Shown: positions 8,102 to 17,929 of the stretch, in pieces
Layout: the number at the start of each line of letters is the position of its first letter
Position numbering within the stretch: the first letter of the stretch is position 1
Position numbers and translations under genes: made by a program
Virus record (IMG/VR): IMGVR_UViG_3300035099_000031
Coordinates: 1-41,048 of that record
Length of the DNA: 41,048 nucleotides
Reading direction: 5' to 3' (one strand)
Origin: a virus
The notes under the pieces: generated by a model
Database searches by the model: none
Seen by the model: only the letters and a program-made list of their open reading frames with translations
What the model was told of the DNA's origin: nothing

Positions 8102-11100
8102 ATGGCGGTACGTTTAGGTGAAGACATCGAGGATAAGGCTGCATTGCGGGCTATTCAACCTTACATAGAGAAGCCACAAGAAAAGGTTGCTCCTGCTCCG
8201 CCTACTGGCACGTTCACGAATTACCTCGCCTCAACTTCAGCGACAGACTATCGTGCCTTGACTGTGCAATATGCCAAGAAGTACGGCGTAGACGAAAACA
8301 CAGCGTTGTGGCTAGTAAACCAGGAGTCGGGCTTTAATCCCCGTGCCATCTCTCGTGTCGGCGCACAGGGGTTGACACAACTCATGCCTGCAACCGCCCG
8401 CAGTCTGGGTGTAACCAATCCCTACGACCCCAACCAGAACCTTGATGGTGGTATGCGTTACCTAAAGGAACAGTTGGAACGGTACGCCGGTGATTACTCA
8501 AAGGCGGTGGCGGCTTATAATGCAGGGCCAGGTGGTGTTGATGAAGCCGTCAAGACGGGTGGGGCAAACTGGGAACAATATCTACCTGACGAAACCAAGC
8601 GGTTCTTGGCCTCGTATCGTGCAAGCGGCGGCAAAGCGCCTGTAACACCTATTAAGCCCCCAACTATCCCTCCTCAACCTGTAGCACCTGTCCCAGTTAC
8701 TAAACCATTTTACGATCCAACAGGGCGTTTCAAGACTGAAGCAGAATATCTTGCTTATGAGGCAGGTTTAAGACCACAGCCATCATCCCTCCCAGAAGTA
8801 GCAGCCAAAGGCATGTGGCTTCCCGTGCAGACTGCCCAGGAAATACCTGGTATGCCGACATGGGCGAAGGCAGGCATGGAGCAGACAACGCCTGGCTTAT
8901 TCGCCCAATATCTCGCACGGCGGGCTGGGATAGAACTCCCATCTTTAGTACCACCAACATATCAACCTAACCCCCTTGAGCAAGTAGCAGCGGGTGGCGT
9001 TGCAATGGTAACTGATCCCCTGACCTATCTTCTTGGCGGTGTCGCTAAGGGTGCTGTGGGCGCAGTTGCCCCCAGAGTTGGCGCTGGTCTTGCGGGAAGA
9101 TTGGCTACCCGTGCCGCTGCTGGTGCTGCGTTTATGGGAGGCTATGAAGCCGTCCAAAGCCCATTGCGCCAGGCAATAGAGTCAGGCGAAGTTACATTGC
9201 CTAAGACACTCCAAGATATAGGCGTAGGTCTGGGCATGGGCGTGGTATTTGCTGGCCTCGAAAGTGCGGTACTCGAAGTCGGCCTACCTGTAGTCAAGAG
9301 TGCATTACAGAAGTTGGCGCAGGGTAAGGTACTCAATAAAGTGGAACGCAAGGCTTATGATTTAGCAGTAAGTGAGGCAGGGAGACCAGCCAGAAACATA
9401 CAAGACCGTTGGCCTTATATGACTACGCCTGAAAAAGTAGAAGCTGCTAAGGCGGCAGGGCTAGAGGGTAAGGTTGGTTCGAAGAACTGGGCAGCGCTAA
9501 CAGAGGAGGAGAAGGCAGCACTTACGGGCGCAAAGAAAGCGGTTGGTGTACCCAAAGCCAAAGTAGTAGAACCCGTGGACGAAGAAGCGGCGAGGGTGGC
9601 AGCCCTTGCAAAAAAAAATTGGCCTAAATTGAGTCCAGAGGATGCAGCAATAGCTGAAGCATTTACAAGGGGTGATGAGAAATCCCAAGCTCTCTACCAA
9701 GCCTGGAAGGAAGCGGGGATGCCATCAGCAGAGGTGAAAGTGCCAGCTGAAGTACCACCGACTCCGCCAACCAAACCGCCAGTCAAAGTACCACCTGCGG
9801 GGGCAATACCGCCTACCCCAGCACAACCTACTGTCCCTGACGCAATGGCTCGCATAATTGCTCAAGCCAAAGAGCAGATAAGGCAAGATAGGCCTAGAGC
9901 TATCAAGAATCTTCTCCTGAAAGTTCCTGCGGTTAAACAAGCCCTGCAATATGAGCGTCCTGGTCTTGCCATGACGGGAGAGAAAGAGAAATTCCTTGTC
10001 GCCAATATAGGCGAAACTGCCGCCCGCTCTGACGTGGCTACTAAGTTGGCGGCTAGCCGTACTCCTGTAATCGAGCAATTAAAGAAAGCCTTTGGCAAGG
10101 ATGTTCTAAGAGGCAAGAAAAGTGCCATCCCTTTCACTGGGACACCAGAACAAGCCGCAAGCCCGATTACTGGAACTCTTAAAGATATTGCTGAAAACCC
10201 CGAATTATACACCTTGAGCGAAGTGCAAAAGGCCGCATTGCAAGCCATAAACCAGCATGGCGATATGGGATTGAATCTTGTTAATAGTGGTTACGCTACT
10301 GAAATCGGCCGTTTTGTACCTAAGCAAAACGGAGCTTTTCTCCCAACGGTAGATGTTTCCCAGGACGTACTTGATTATTTGGGTACTAGGGAAAGAGCTA
10401 TTGCAGTTGGCAGGGGCAGGACACGGTTCTATCAGACTGCACGGGAACGTATAGCTGCCGATCCTACTTTTACGCCTGAACTAGATGTTGAGAAACTCAT
10501 CAGGGGCGCAGATGCTGCTAAGGCACAGATGGCAGCAGGCCAGACCTTCAGGGCTGCTGTGGGCGGTAAGACAAGGCTCGAAGCCATGCAAGAAACTCAC
10601 CCGGCGCTTTATCAGAAGATGATGGGCTTACGGAAGCGCCTCCAATCCTTCCAGGGCAGTCTAGGAACACTCGATACCAAACTGAAAGAGCGCCTGAATG
10701 ATTTTTTGGCCTCGCCAGTAGAGGATGCTGACCTCACCAACCTACGGGACAGTTTGGACGTTAAGTTGGCTTCTGGGCCTCGTAAGGGAATGAGTATAGA
10801 GGCAATCCAAAAAGAAATTACTGGGATAAAGGCCCAGATTGCTGCCTTGCGCCCTGCTTGGAAAGTAGCCAACCTCAAACCGTATGTCTTTGTTCAAGAA
10901 GGGATTTACCGTTACTTCCCGATGGATCAAGTCCCAACTTTAAGAGGTCTTCTGGAAACCAGCAATAATCGTCTTCTTGCTTTCGTGGAGGGTGTTCGTG
11001 GGCAATCGTTCAGTGGTGATGTTTCCCCAGTCGGGATTCAGTCGCTTGTAGGGCTATTGGCTGATCCCATAGGCACTACCCAAACTGCTATGGGTGGATT

Positions 11101-12772
11101 GAAAAAGATGGTCATAACTAAGGATTTAATACGCCCATTCAGGCTGTCGGCATTGATGAAGGACATTGGGGAAGACCCACAAGGGTGGGCGAAATTTTTC
11201 TCGTTCTTAGGCTTAGAGCCGATGGGGACACCACAAGAGTATATTGCAGGATACCTAAGCAAAATACCAGGCTTCAACAAATTCACGGAAGGCACTTACA
11301 TCATCGTTATTAGGGCGCTAAAGGCTTTGTACGATAGGCTTGCCTCCTCGCTGATAAAAGGCGGAACTACTGAAGAAGTTGCCCAGGTTGCTGCTGCAGA
11401 TGCCGCCAGTAGAATCTTCCCCTTGATACAACCTAGGAGATTAGGGCAATCGCAGGCCAGGACTGCATTCTTGCGTGCTTTGCCCACTTCTTACTCATTC
11501 ATCAGGAAGCCGGGAGAACTGATGGAGCAGGCGGCGATGGGTTACTTAAAGTTGGGCACAAAGCAAACCCTATCCCCTGCCGAAAACCTGGCGGTTAGGC
11601 TTATGACTCAAATGGCAGTTACCGTTTTAGGCGTGTCTGCTGCCAGCGCTGCCATATCAGCCGAAATCAAAGGCGAAGATGTAGGCGAGGCTATTCTGGA
11701 TGCTGTCAACCCAAGCCCCATGAATGGCAAATTCGCTTCTCTTATTATTGGGGATCATCGCATACCTCTAGGCGGCCCTTACCGGGCGCTATTCAGGGCA
11801 ATATATCCCCAGAAGGTTTTTGGCTCGCCAATTCCAGTACCGTTTGGTGGCATTCCAAACTATCTTCAGAACCGTATTACCCCAGCGATTAGAACACAGT
11901 TGGAGCTACTAAAGAACAAGGATTACTATGGCAACCCGATAGTCTATGGAGAATTCCCTGAGAATGTCCTTAGATTCCTGGAGTATGAATTTGAGGGCGC
12001 TACACCTTTGACAGCACGAGCACTCATGGAAGGCAAACGAAGGAACGATGAGGGGACTGAGATTGCATGGCAGGCGGTAGGGCAATTTGTCGGGCCTAAC
12101 GTTATGGAGGCAACTACGCCATACCAAGAACGTAGAGAGGTTAGAGATAAGTTTGCCCAACTTCCTCCACCTCAAGGTTATGGCAAACGTTGGGATGACT
12201 TGGCGCCTGAACAGCAAATATCGCTAAAGGCGAAGCATCCAGAGATAGGACAAGCAGAACAGGCGGTCAAGGTTGAAGCCGTTAAGCAAGAGGACATATA
12301 CACAAGCGAGGAAGCGCAACGAGCTGGTATCAACATTCAGAACCGCTTACCTAAAGCCGTACAGGGTGAGATGGACAAGCTGGGTGTTGGGATTGGCGAA
12401 ACCTCTCGCTCTTTCTACATCCCGTCTCTCAAGTATAGTTATCGCCTTAGCGATGCCCACTACAAGAGGTATCAAGACTTGATTGTAGAACTTGTCGGCA
12501 CTCAAGGGGCAAAGTACGTGGCGTTGCCTGGATGGAAAGCCCAAAAGGACACCACTAAGATTCAAAAGCTGAAGGATTTAGTCAGCGAATCTAAGACGGC
12601 GGCGCAGACTACAATACTGGCAGAAATTAAAAAAGAGCAAATACCTGGAAAGGTAGCAGCGCCTGCGCCTACTTGGGGACAGTGGGTTGGATCGGCATTA
12701 CCTGGTGGGGGGCCTACTCTGTCACCACCACTTGGATTTCAGCAGTTCTTAGAGCGTTTGCCAGGGAAATGA
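8102..12772 (+). CDS. Large internal virion protein with lytic transglycosylase domain (1,556 aa)
   Basis: Residues about 45-170 form a soluble lytic transglycosylase domain: catalytic E75 in [21 protein letters not shown] (87-99), NLDGGMRYL (113-121) and [12 protein letters not shown] (135-146). A hydrophobic Ala/Gly-rich segment follows (about residues 290-350) that could insert in membrane, then a Pro/Lys-rich linker (about 540-575), and about 950 further residues without a recognised domain. This layout is that of ejection proteins which leave the head with the DNA and cut peptidoglycan during entry (compare T7 gp16). The gene is the longest in the genome. GTAGCAATGG gives only a weak ribosome binding site, so it may depend on coupling to the gene 2 bp upstream. 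Confidence 0.85.
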   Translation: MAVRLGEDIEDKAALRAIQPYIEKPQEKVAPAPPTGTFTNYLASTSATDYRALTVQYAKKYGVDENTALWLVNQESGFNPRAISRVGAQGLTQLMPATARSLGVTNPYDPNQNLDGGMRYLKEQLERYAGDYSKAVAAYNAGPGGVDEAVKTGGANWEQYLPDETKRFLASYRASGGKAPVTPIKPPTIPPQPVAPVPVTKPFYDPTGRFKTEAEYLAYEAGLRPQPSSLPEVAAKGMWLPVQTAQEIPGMPTWAKAGMEQTTPGLFAQYLARRAGIELPSLVPPTYQPNPLEQVAAGGVAMVTDPLTYLLGGVAKGAVGAVAPRVGAGLAGRLATRAAAGAAFMGGYEAVQSPLRQAIESGEVTLPKTLQDIGVGLGMGVVFAGLESAVLEVGLPVVKSALQKLAQGKVLNKVERKAYDLAVSEAGRPARNIQDRWPYMTTPEKVEAAKAAGLEGKVGSKNWAALTEEEKAALTGAKKAVGVPKAKVVEPVDEEAARVAALAKKNWPKLSPEDAAIAEAFTRGDEKSQALYQAWKEAGMPSAEVKVPAEVPPTPPTKPPVKVPPAGAIPPTPAQPTVPDAMARIIAQAKEQIRQDRPRAIKNLLLKVPAVKQALQYERPGLAMTGEKEKFLVANIGETAARSDVATKLAASRTPVIEQLKKAFGKDVLRGKKSAIPFTGTPEQAASPITGTLKDIAENPELYTLSEVQKAALQAINQHGDMGLNLVNSGYATEIGRFVPKQNGAFLPTVDVSQDVLDYLGTRERAIAVGRGRTRFYQTARERIAADPTFTPELDVEKLIRGADAAKAQMAAGQTFRAAVGGKTRLEAMQETHPALYQKMMGLRKRLQSFQGSLGTLDTKLKERLNDFLASPVEDADLTNLRDSLDVKLASGPRKGMSIEAIQKEITGIKAQIAALRPAWKVANLKPYVFVQEGIYRYFPMDQVPTLRGLLETSNNRLLAFVEGVRGQSFSGDVSPVGIQSLVGLLADPIGTTQTAMGGLKKMVITKDLIRPFRLSALMKDIGEDPQGWAKFFSFLGLEPMGTPQEYIAGYLSKIPGFNKFTEGTYIIVIRALKALYDRLASSLIKGGTTEEVAQVAAADAASRIFPLIQPRRLGQSQARTAFLRALPTSYSFIRKPGELMEQAAMGYLKLGTKQTLSPAENLAVRLMTQMAVTVLGVSAASAAISAEIKGEDVGEAILDAVNPSPMNGKFASLIIGDHRIPLGGPYRALFRAIYPQKVFGSPIPVPFGGIPNYLQNRITPAIRTQLELLKNKDYYGNPIVYGEFPENVLRFLEYEFEGATPLTARALMEGKRRNDEGTEIAWQAVGQFVGPNVMEATTPYQERREVRDKFAQLPPPQGYGKRWDDLAPEQQISLKAKHPEIGQAEQAVKVEAVKQEDIYTSEEAQRAGINIQNRLPKAVQGEMDKLGVGIGETSRSFYIPSLKYSYRLSDAHYKRYQDLIVELVGTQGAKYVALPGWKAQKDTTKIQKLKDLVSESKTAAQTTILAEIKKEQIPGKVAAPAPTWGQWVGSALPGGGPTLSPPLGFQQFLERLPGK

Positions 12773-12778
12773 GGGGGC

Positions 12779-12919
12779 TTGACAAACTCTACTACTACGC
12801 TTAACATAATAGACGAGGTTAGATGCCCCTGGTGCGGGAAGTTCTTGGCGATAAAACTAAAAGGGGAACTGACAATCAAGTGTTCTCGCTGTAAGCGAGT
12901 ATACATAATAACCAAGTAA
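12779..12919 (+). CDS. Com-like small zinc-binding protein (46 aa)
   Basis: The frame begins at TTG 12779 behind GAGGGGG, 6 bp after the large internal protein gene. Its second half reads VRCPWCGKFLAIKLKGEL then IKCSRCKRVYIITK, with two C-x-x-C pairs 14 residues apart. This is the pattern of the Com family, named for the phage Mu protein that binds mRNA and activates translation of the mom DNA-modification gene. No mom homologue is evident here. The next gene is the scaffold, with a hairpin in between, so a translation-control role on capsid genes can be proposed but not shown. Confidence 0.65.
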   Translation: MTNSTTTLNIIDEVRCPWCGKFLAIKLKGELTIKCSRCKRVYIITK

Positions 12920-12943
12920 AAACTTAATAGTGTAGTGACCTTT

Positions 12944-12993
12944 AGCGTCCGATTTTTGCAGCCTTAGTGCTCCGAAACTGGGCGCTTTTTATT
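12944..12993 (+). terminator. Hairpin followed by T-run before the scaffold gene
   Basis: AGCGTCC (12944-12950) can pair with GGGCGCT (12980-12986), seven pairs including one G-T, across a 29-base loop, and TTTTTATTT follows (12986-12994). It resembles a weak intrinsic terminator or attenuator. The AGGAGG of the scaffold gene begins just after it at 12995, so it could instead gate translation of the scaffold. Confidence 0.4.
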
Positions 12994-13008
12994 TAGGAGG
13001 TATAAGGC

Positions 13009-13725
13009 ATGGTTACTGACAATTCCTCTTCGGCTGACTTGGATGCCCTGGCTGCGGCTGTTACTGCAACACCCGCCCCTGAATCCACACCTTCACCCGA
13101 ACAGGTAGTACAAGAACCCGAACCTACCATTGACCAACTTATCACGCAAGCCAAAGCCAAATGGGACGAGGAACACCAACAGGAAGTAGCCCGTTTCAAG
13201 GGGCAAAGCCGTAAAGTCCAGGAGTTGACTGCTCAACTCAACTACTATCAAGAGCAGTACAACAGGATGCAAAGCCAGCTGGCGCAGATTCAGCAATCCA
13301 TCGAGAAACAGAAACTCGATGAACTGCCAGACGACGTGAAGCCCTTGGCGCAGGATGCGATGGAAGCTCGCAGGCGAGAACGCCTGGCGCAAGAGCAACT
13401 GCTGCAATTACAGCGCCAGTGGGAGCCGATGGCTAAGACTCTCGTTATGCAGCAAATCTCGCAGGAGTATGGCATCCCTGTAGCGGAACTGAACGACTTA
13501 AACACCCCGCAAGAGATGGTTGCTGCTGGTATAGCTCATCTGAGGGCTGAGCTGGCAAAAACCACGAAAGAACTGAGTGAGGTTAAAAGTCGAGGTGGGG
13601 CAAAGGCGCAACCATTCGCAAAAGGCGGCGGTGCTGGAGCACCTGCCTTCGACAAGTCGAAGTTAGCGGGAACGGGCAAGATAGAGGAATTCCTCCAACT
13701 GAAGCGTGAAGCTGGCGAACTGTAA
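13009..13725 (+). CDS. Scaffolding protein
   Basis: The 238-aa protein is Glu/Gln/Ala-rich and almost entirely helical, with a long coiled-coil region (residues about 45-140, rich in QEQYNRMQSQLAQIQQS-type heptads), an acidic Pro-rich N-terminus and a flexible Gly-rich, basic C-terminal tail ending in a helix (KIEEFLQLKREAGEL). Such a protein directly before the major capsid gene is the classic assembly scaffold, with the C-terminal helix likely touching the coat. A strong TTTAGGAGGTATAAGGC site precedes the ATG. Confidence 0.82.
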   Translation: MVTDNSSSADLDALAAAVTATPAPESTPSPEQVVQEPEPTIDQLITQAKAKWDEEHQQEVARFKGQSRKVQELTAQLNYYQEQYNRMQSQLAQIQQSIEKQKLDELPDDVKPLAQDAMEARRRERLAQEQLLQLQRQWEPMAKTLVMQQISQEYGIPVAELNDLNTPQEMVAAGIAHLRAELAKTTKELSEVKSRGGAKAQPFAKGGGAGAPAFDKSKLAGTGKIEEFLQLKREAGEL

Positions 13726-13859
13726 ACCACAGAAAATCTAATGAGAGGAGAAAACAGGCTTCGGGAAACCGCACTCTCCGAGATAGGACTGCATGATAAG
13801 CCCCCTTAAATCTTATAGTCGAAAGATAACAGGGATACTGTCTTATTATACAGTGGTAA
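13726..13859 (+). promoter_or_regulatory. Structured leader ahead of the capsid frame
   Basis: Between scaffold stop and the open capsid frame lie several hairpins: CGG-GAAA-CCG, a GNRA-type tetraloop (13762-13771); ATCTT/AAGAT around 13810-13827; and ACTGT/ACAGT around 13836-13855. A good AGGAGA (13745-13750) is present but no ATG follows at usable spacing in the capsid frame. A 22-codon frame starts at ATG 13741 and another at ATG 13793 runs into the capsid gene in a different frame. The role is unknown; see the finding on the capsid start. Confidence 0.45.
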
Positions 13860-13991
13860 GGCTTTTCCGAAGTCAATACTACTACGGCTGGAATTACAAC
13901 CACAAGTAGGGTTGCTGGCGTCACAGGCGGCTACCCAACCCCGTCCGACTGGACGGCACAACCGAGATATGTTGACGATGCCTTCGATGTC

Positions 13992-15065
13992 ATGTCCCCA
14001 TTGGACGTGCCATTTCTGAAACTCATCGGCGGCATTGACCAGTTTACCTGTGATAATCCAAAGGTCGAATGGCAGAAGGATGACCTGTGGACTGGCTCAC
14101 TTACCGTATCCAGCACCACTGGTTTTACCGACACCGCACAGACAACCCTATATCTAAATGCCAGTTCTGCTTACCAGTTGCAGCTAGGAACCGTTATCCA
14201 GATTGACGATGAGTTGATGTGGGTAACGGCGGTAGCGAGTGCCACCACTGCAACAGTAACCAGAGGTTATGCTGGCAGCACCGCTGCAACCCACAGTACG
14301 GCTCTTACCGTATACCTGGCTGGCATAGCGGTGGCTGAGAACGCCGACAGCCCGTATCGGGGAACGCCGATTTACAGCTTCCCCTATAACTGGGTGCAGG
14401 TGTTTGATGCTGCTATCCAGAGCTCGTTTATCAACGAGAATACCAACTACTACGGCGAGAAGCCAACCCTAGACAGACTCTTGGCCTTTACGCTGAAGCA
14501 GCAGACGGCTTTACTAGAGGCTGCGGCTATCAGGGGACTGCGTGGTGTGGCAGCGGATATGAGCGCTACTGAGCCATCCTCGATGGGTGGATTGCGCCAG
14601 TATATCAACCCCACCGACTCCAATGTTACGGATTTGGCTGGTGCGGCAATTACTGAGAAAAACATCAATGATTTGCTTCAGACCATCTTCGAGAAGGTGG
14701 GGGCGGAGAACATGGCGAAGACCATCATTTGCAACGCCTGGGTTAAGCGCAAGATTAGTGGCTTCTATGAGCCGCATGTGCGCCTGAATCAAGGTGAGAC
14801 AACGGGCGGCGTCGCCATTGACAAGCTGGAGACCGATTTCGGCACGATCAACGTGGCGCTGGTACAGCGATGTCCCCCAGAGAGAGCCTACTTTATCAAT
14901 CCTGACTTCATCGAAGTCGGGCACTATAAGAACCTTCAGTTCGCCGAGTACGACCTGGCGGTATCTGGTGGCTACAAGAGACGCCATCTGTACGGCGTCT
15001 ACTCAATGGTAGTCAAGAACGAAGAGGCTCAGGGACTGATTGATAATATCAGCACCACAGCGTAG
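13992..15065 (+). CDS. Major capsid protein, SU10-like
   Basis: The 357 aa from the first ATG match the SU10-type major capsid family (formerly DUF5309). MSPLDVPFLKLIGGIDQF leads into NPKVEWQKDDL, an inserted beta domain follows (about 35-115), and the C-terminal half holds VKRKISGFYEPHVR, a DFGTINVALVQRCPPERAYF segment and YSMVVKNEEAQGLI. The frame stays open upstream to TAA 13857 and that part still looks like capsid N-terminus (VNTTTAGITTSRVAGVTGGY then PTPSDWTAQPRYVDDAFDV). The true start therefore lies upstream of 13992, but no ATG, GTG or TTG exists there, and no ribosome binding site precedes 13992. Confidence 0.88.
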   Translation: MSPLDVPFLKLIGGIDQFTCDNPKVEWQKDDLWTGSLTVSSTTGFTDTAQTTLYLNASSAYQLQLGTVIQIDDELMWVTAVASATTATVTRGYAGSTAATHSTALTVYLAGIAVAENADSPYRGTPIYSFPYNWVQVFDAAIQSSFINENTNYYGEKPTLDRLLAFTLKQQTALLEAAAIRGLRGVAADMSATEPSSMGGLRQYINPTDSNVTDLAGAAITEKNINDLLQTIFEKVGAENMAKTIICNAWVKRKISGFYEPHVRLNQGETTGGVAIDKLETDFGTINVALVQRCPPERAYFINPDFIEVGHYKNLQFAEYDLAVSGGYKRRHLYGVYSMVVKNEEAQGLIDNISTTA

Positions 15066-15094
15066 GTCAGATTGAAATGAGCCGAGGAAGGCGA

Positions 15095-15283
15095 ATGTCT
15101 GAAGGTTCTAAAACCTGTATAGGATGTGGAGCGTGGGCGCACGTGAGGGAGACGAAAGTATATCCGTGTCTTGAGACAACGGTAGCCCTCTGTCGAAAGT
15201 GCGCCCATACCCCTCTTGAGGTCTTACCAGACTATGAGAGGGCAAACTTCGCAATTCTAGTGCGGGTTATGAGAGGGAAATAA
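15095..15283 (+). CDS. Small Cys-rich zinc-binding protein (62 aa)
   Basis: The start is the ATG at 15095 because GAGGAAGG lies 7 bp ahead; the ATG at 15077 has no such site. The protein has CIGC near the N-terminus and CLET...LCRKC about 25 residues later, a probable single zinc site. Its function is unknown. It sits between the capsid gene and a probable head-decoration protein. Confidence 0.6.
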   Translation: MSEGSKTCIGCGAWAHVRETKVYPCLETTVALCRKCAHTPLEVLPDYERANFAILVRVMRGK

Positions 15284-15284
15284 C

Positions 15285-15794
15285 GTGGCAAATGTAAAGA
15301 CAACTAATCCTGATGCGACAGTTCTCAGCCAATGCACGCTAGGTTATCGCCAGAGACAAATCATCTGCCGAGATATTGTTGTGGCAGCAGCGAGGACTAA
15401 CAACAGTGCGCCCAACCTGATTATGGCTGATGCCATTCAGAATGAAACACTTGTAAGGGGCTTTGGCGTTATGCCGTGCAACGGTAGGGTGCTGCGCATT
15501 ACCGCTAACGGTACGCCCTTCGTAGATATGGCTACTTCTGGCACAGTAACGGCCAAGCTATCAAAGGCGGTTATCGGTGGCACGGACATTGATTTGTGCT
15601 CGACGATTGCCATAGGTGCAGCGACTGTCCCCACAGCGGATACGGCCATAGATGCCGTTCTATCAACGACAAGTAGCGACCTAGACCTTCTTAACGGACA
15701 GCATATCTATCTGACCGTAGCTGTGTCTAACCATGCGGTAGAGGCCATAGGTTATGTAACTGTGATGATGGAGTGGATGCCGACCGAGGAATAG
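15285..15794 (+). CDS. Probable virion/head protein (169 aa)
   Basis: It starts at GTG 15285 one base after the previous stop. The sequence is Thr/Ala/Val-rich and predicted all-beta (for example ITANGTPFVDMATSGTVTAK), typical of phage head-decoration or neck proteins, but I do not recognise the family. The position two genes after the coat supports a structural role. Confidence 0.6.
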   Translation: MANVKTTNPDATVLSQCTLGYRQRQIICRDIVVAAARTNNSAPNLIMADAIQNETLVRGFGVMPCNGRVLRITANGTPFVDMATSGTVTAKLSKAVIGGTDIDLCSTIAIGAATVPTADTAIDAVLSTTSSDLDLLNGQHIYLTVAVSNHAVEAIGYVTVMMEWMPTEE

Positions 15795-15810
15795 CCGGGT
15801 AATAGGCTCT

Positions 15811-15834
15811 GGGGGTGAGCCTTAAATCGCCCCC
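15811..15834 (+). promoter_or_regulatory. GC-rich hairpin before gene 15855
   Basis: GGGGGTGA (15811-15818) pairs with TCGCCCCC (15827-15834), eight pairs with one G-T, around the loop GCCTTAAA. No T-run follows, so termination is unlikely. It ends 10 bp before the AAGGAGG of the next gene and may be a processing or stability element. Confidence 0.5.
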
Positions 15835-15854
15835 AAATAGCATAAGGAGGCTTT

Positions 15855-16232
15855 ATGCGAGTTACCAATGGGGAAATCTTCAATGCCAAAGAGCCACTGG
15901 AGAAGTTAGTCCAGGTGTCGTTGCCAGTGAAGGTAAGCCTACAAGTAGCGAGACTTGCCAACAAGATAAACGTGGAGCTGAGGGCAATCGAAGATGTCAG
16001 GATGGGATTGATTCGCAAATATGGCAAGGTCAGCGAAGATGGTCGTCAGATGACGGTTGACCCCTTTGATGGCAACTATCCTAAGTTTCTCGAAGAGATA
16101 AACGAACTGATGTCCCAGGGTACGGAAATCGTGGCGGAGAATGTAGTACTACCCACGACCGTTGACGGCAAGCCATTGGAACTAGAGCCGAGCATCCTGA
16201 TGGCTTTGGAGAAATTTGTAAGCTGTGAATAA
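15855..16232 (+). CDS. Phage protein of unknown function (125 aa)
   Basis: This resembles a conserved phage protein found between head and tail genes, beginning M-(R/K)-(V/I)-TNGE-x-x-x-AKEPL and containing a NELMSQ-like helix late in the protein (FLEEINELMSQGTEIV). No biochemical role is known to me. A strong CATAAGGAGGCTTT site precedes the ATG; the same site is found upstream of 30418. It overlaps the next gene by 8 nt. Confidence 0.65.
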   Translation: MRVTNGEIFNAKEPLEKLVQVSLPVKVSLQVARLANKINVELRAIEDVRMGLIRKYGKVSEDGRQMTVDPFDGNYPKFLEEINELMSQGTEIVAENVVLPTTVDGKPLELEPSILMALEKFVSCE

Positions 16233-17061
16233 ACTCTACATCCCAGGGTTAGGGCAGAAACTACGCCGTCAGGTCGAGATGCTAGAGACCTTGACGGAGA
16301 TATACGGCTTCCCGATTGACCGCAAGGTGCTCGATAAGGCTTTCGAGCTTTACAAGGTTGATGCTGCCCGCAGTCGAGTCATGGTGGCAATCCCGATGTA
16401 TAAGCACGTAGCCCCTGATTTTGTAGAGGCATTGGCAAGATTACACCTAGACTTTCGCCATGTGAGGACTACGCAAAACCTGTTTGTCACCATTGCCAGA
16501 ACTAAGTTAGCGGAGAAGGCACTAGAGGAAGGATACGAGTACATCTTTTGGCTGGACGATGACATGATAATTCCACCGCATACGATTCCCCAACTTGTGC
16601 AGCATAATTTGGACATTGTGGGGGCACTCTACCACCAGAAGGGCGGCGAATACCTGCCGAACATCTACATCTACAAAACCTATAACAAGAGGACAGGGTG
16701 GCACGACTACAACAATATCGTCATCTGGGAAGCGGACAGTCTGGTAGAGGTAGACGGTTGTGGGTTCGGAGCCTTACTGACCAAGACCAGTGTGTTTAGG
16801 AGTATCCCTAAGCCCTGGTTTCGGGATGTAGGCGGTGGCGAGGATTTCTACTTCTGCCGTAAGGCTAAGAAAGCAGGATACAAGATTTACTGCGACACCA
16901 GTTTGCAATGCGGGCACTTGGCGGTAGGGGCCATTACCACAAAGCACTTTTATGCTAATAAGTTGGCTCTCAAGTTCAAAGAGGAAACGGGCAGCCAAAT
17001 TCAAGAGGTGGCTGATATGGTGTCAGACAAAGCCAGAGAGTTGAAGGAGGTTCTAGCGTGA
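16225..17061 (+). CDS. GT-A fold glycosyltransferase-like protein
   Basis: The 278-aa protein starts at GTG 16225, overlapping the preceding gene. It has a beta strand VMVAIPMYK (52-60), the metal-binding FWLDDDMIIPP with DDD at 111-113, and a downstream acceptor-site region GGGEDFYFCRKAKKAG (203-218) with H231 as a further probable metal ligand. These are the landmarks of inverting GT-A glycosyltransferases. In a phage late operon the likely target is a virion protein or host surface sugar; the donor sugar cannot be read from sequence. Confidence 0.75.
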   Translation: MNKLYIPGLGQKLRRQVEMLETLTEIYGFPIDRKVLDKAFELYKVDAARSRVMVAIPMYKHVAPDFVEALARLHLDFRHVRTTQNLFVTIARTKLAEKALEEGYEYIFWLDDDMIIPPHTIPQLVQHNLDIVGALYHQKGGEYLPNIYIYKTYNKRTGWHDYNNIVIWEADSLVEVDGCGFGALLTKTSVFRSIPKPWFRDVGGGEDFYFCRKAKKAGYKIYCDTSLQCGHLAVGAITTKHFYANKLALKFKEETGSQIQEVADMVSDKARELKEVLA

Positions 17062-17564
17062 GATTCCGTCATAAGGGCAATCCAATCACAAGCCGAGAGT
17101 ATCCAGGCGGCATAGGTGCAGTCAACAAGACCTATGTGGTAAACCAGGGGGCAGAACCCCCAGAAGGACGCCATCCCTCGATGCGACAGGGCTACAAAGA
17201 GATTCGGTTCTTTGCCAACAGCATCGTAGAGATTGACGATCCTGAAACCATCGAGTTCTTGCGCCGACAGCCCGATGTCATCTGTCTGGATGACGAAGAG
17301 GCAAAGAAGCCAAAGATGTACACCGAAGCCGAATTAGAGGCTGAGATACAACGGCGTCTGGCGGCGGTAGAGTCACAGGTGGAAGTGTCACCCGTAACAA
17401 CGGGTACTGCGGTCTTGGATATTCCCGAAGAACTAGTAGGCTTTAGCTGCGATGTATGCGGGCGTAAGTTCAAGACTGAGTATGGAGTGTTTGTTCACAA
17501 GCGCTCACATTCCCCAGACTTCAAGTCAAGAGGGAAAAAGAAAGACTACATTAAAGTGACCTAG
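17058..17564 (+). CDS. Phage protein with C2H2 zinc finger (168 aa)
   Basis: It starts at GTG 17058 within the previous stop (GTGA). Residues 1-80 appear to be a small mixed domain, 85-110 a charged helix, and 129-155 a textbook C2H2 finger: C131, C134, H147, H151 with F138 in the core (FSCDVCGRKFKTEYGVFVHK). The tail is basic. C2H2 fingers are frequent in eukaryotes and rare in phages. A DNA-binding or assembly role is possible; the position in the head-neck block favours a virion-associated function. Confidence 0.65.
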   Translation: MRFRHKGNPITSREYPGGIGAVNKTYVVNQGAEPPEGRHPSMRQGYKEIRFFANSIVEIDDPETIEFLRRQPDVICLDDEEAKKPKMYTEAELEAEIQRRLAAVESQVEVSPVTTGTAVLDIPEELVGFSCDVCGRKFKTEYGVFVHKRSHSPDFKSRGKKKDYIKVT

Positions 17565-17604
17565 AGTAACCAACCCATTGAAGGTTGGAGGAGGAGTAAA
17601 GTCA

Positions 17605-17928
17605 ATGGGACAGCAACACGTAAGAAGTGATGTAACCCAAGTACCAGCGGGAGCCTTTGAAACGCTGGATGTTACCGATGATGCCGCTGTGGGTTTCACC
17701 ACTGCAACAATCCCCAATGGATGTGTCATCGCCGAGTGTTTCCTTGACCTCGCTGATGTACGCTATCGGCGAGACGGCACAGACCCCACACAAGCCGTAG
17801 GCGAAAAGCTATTCTACCCGATGTCTTTCAAGGTGTATGGCGAAAATGACATTCGCAGGATTAGATTTCGGGCTTGTAATGGTACAACTCATGCCACAAT
17901 TTCCGTGAGCTTTGGGGTGGAGGCATAA
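17605..17928 (+). CDS. Probable virion protein (107 aa)
   Basis: Start ATG 17605 follows GGAGGAGGAGTAAAGTCA. The protein looks beta-rich and resembles its neighbours in length and composition (QVPAGAFETLDVTDDAAVGF), as expected for small neck or decoration proteins. I recognise no named family. Confidence 0.55.
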   Translation: MGQQHVRSDVTQVPAGAFETLDVTDDAAVGFTTATIPNGCVIAECFLDLADVRYRRDGTDPTQAVGEKLFYPMSFKVYGENDIRRIRFRACNGTTHATISVSFGVEA

Positions 17929-17929
17929 C

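Noticed and set aside
13741-13862. Self-splicing intron at the capsid start
   Set aside because: The segment is about 100-120 bp, far below group I or II size, and has no conserved P/Q/R/S or domain V sequence.
13792-13920. Programmed +1 frameshift from the frame at ATG 13793 into the capsid gene
   Set aside because: No known slippery motif; the upstream peptide does not look like a capsid N-terminus. Kept only as one option in the capsid-start finding.
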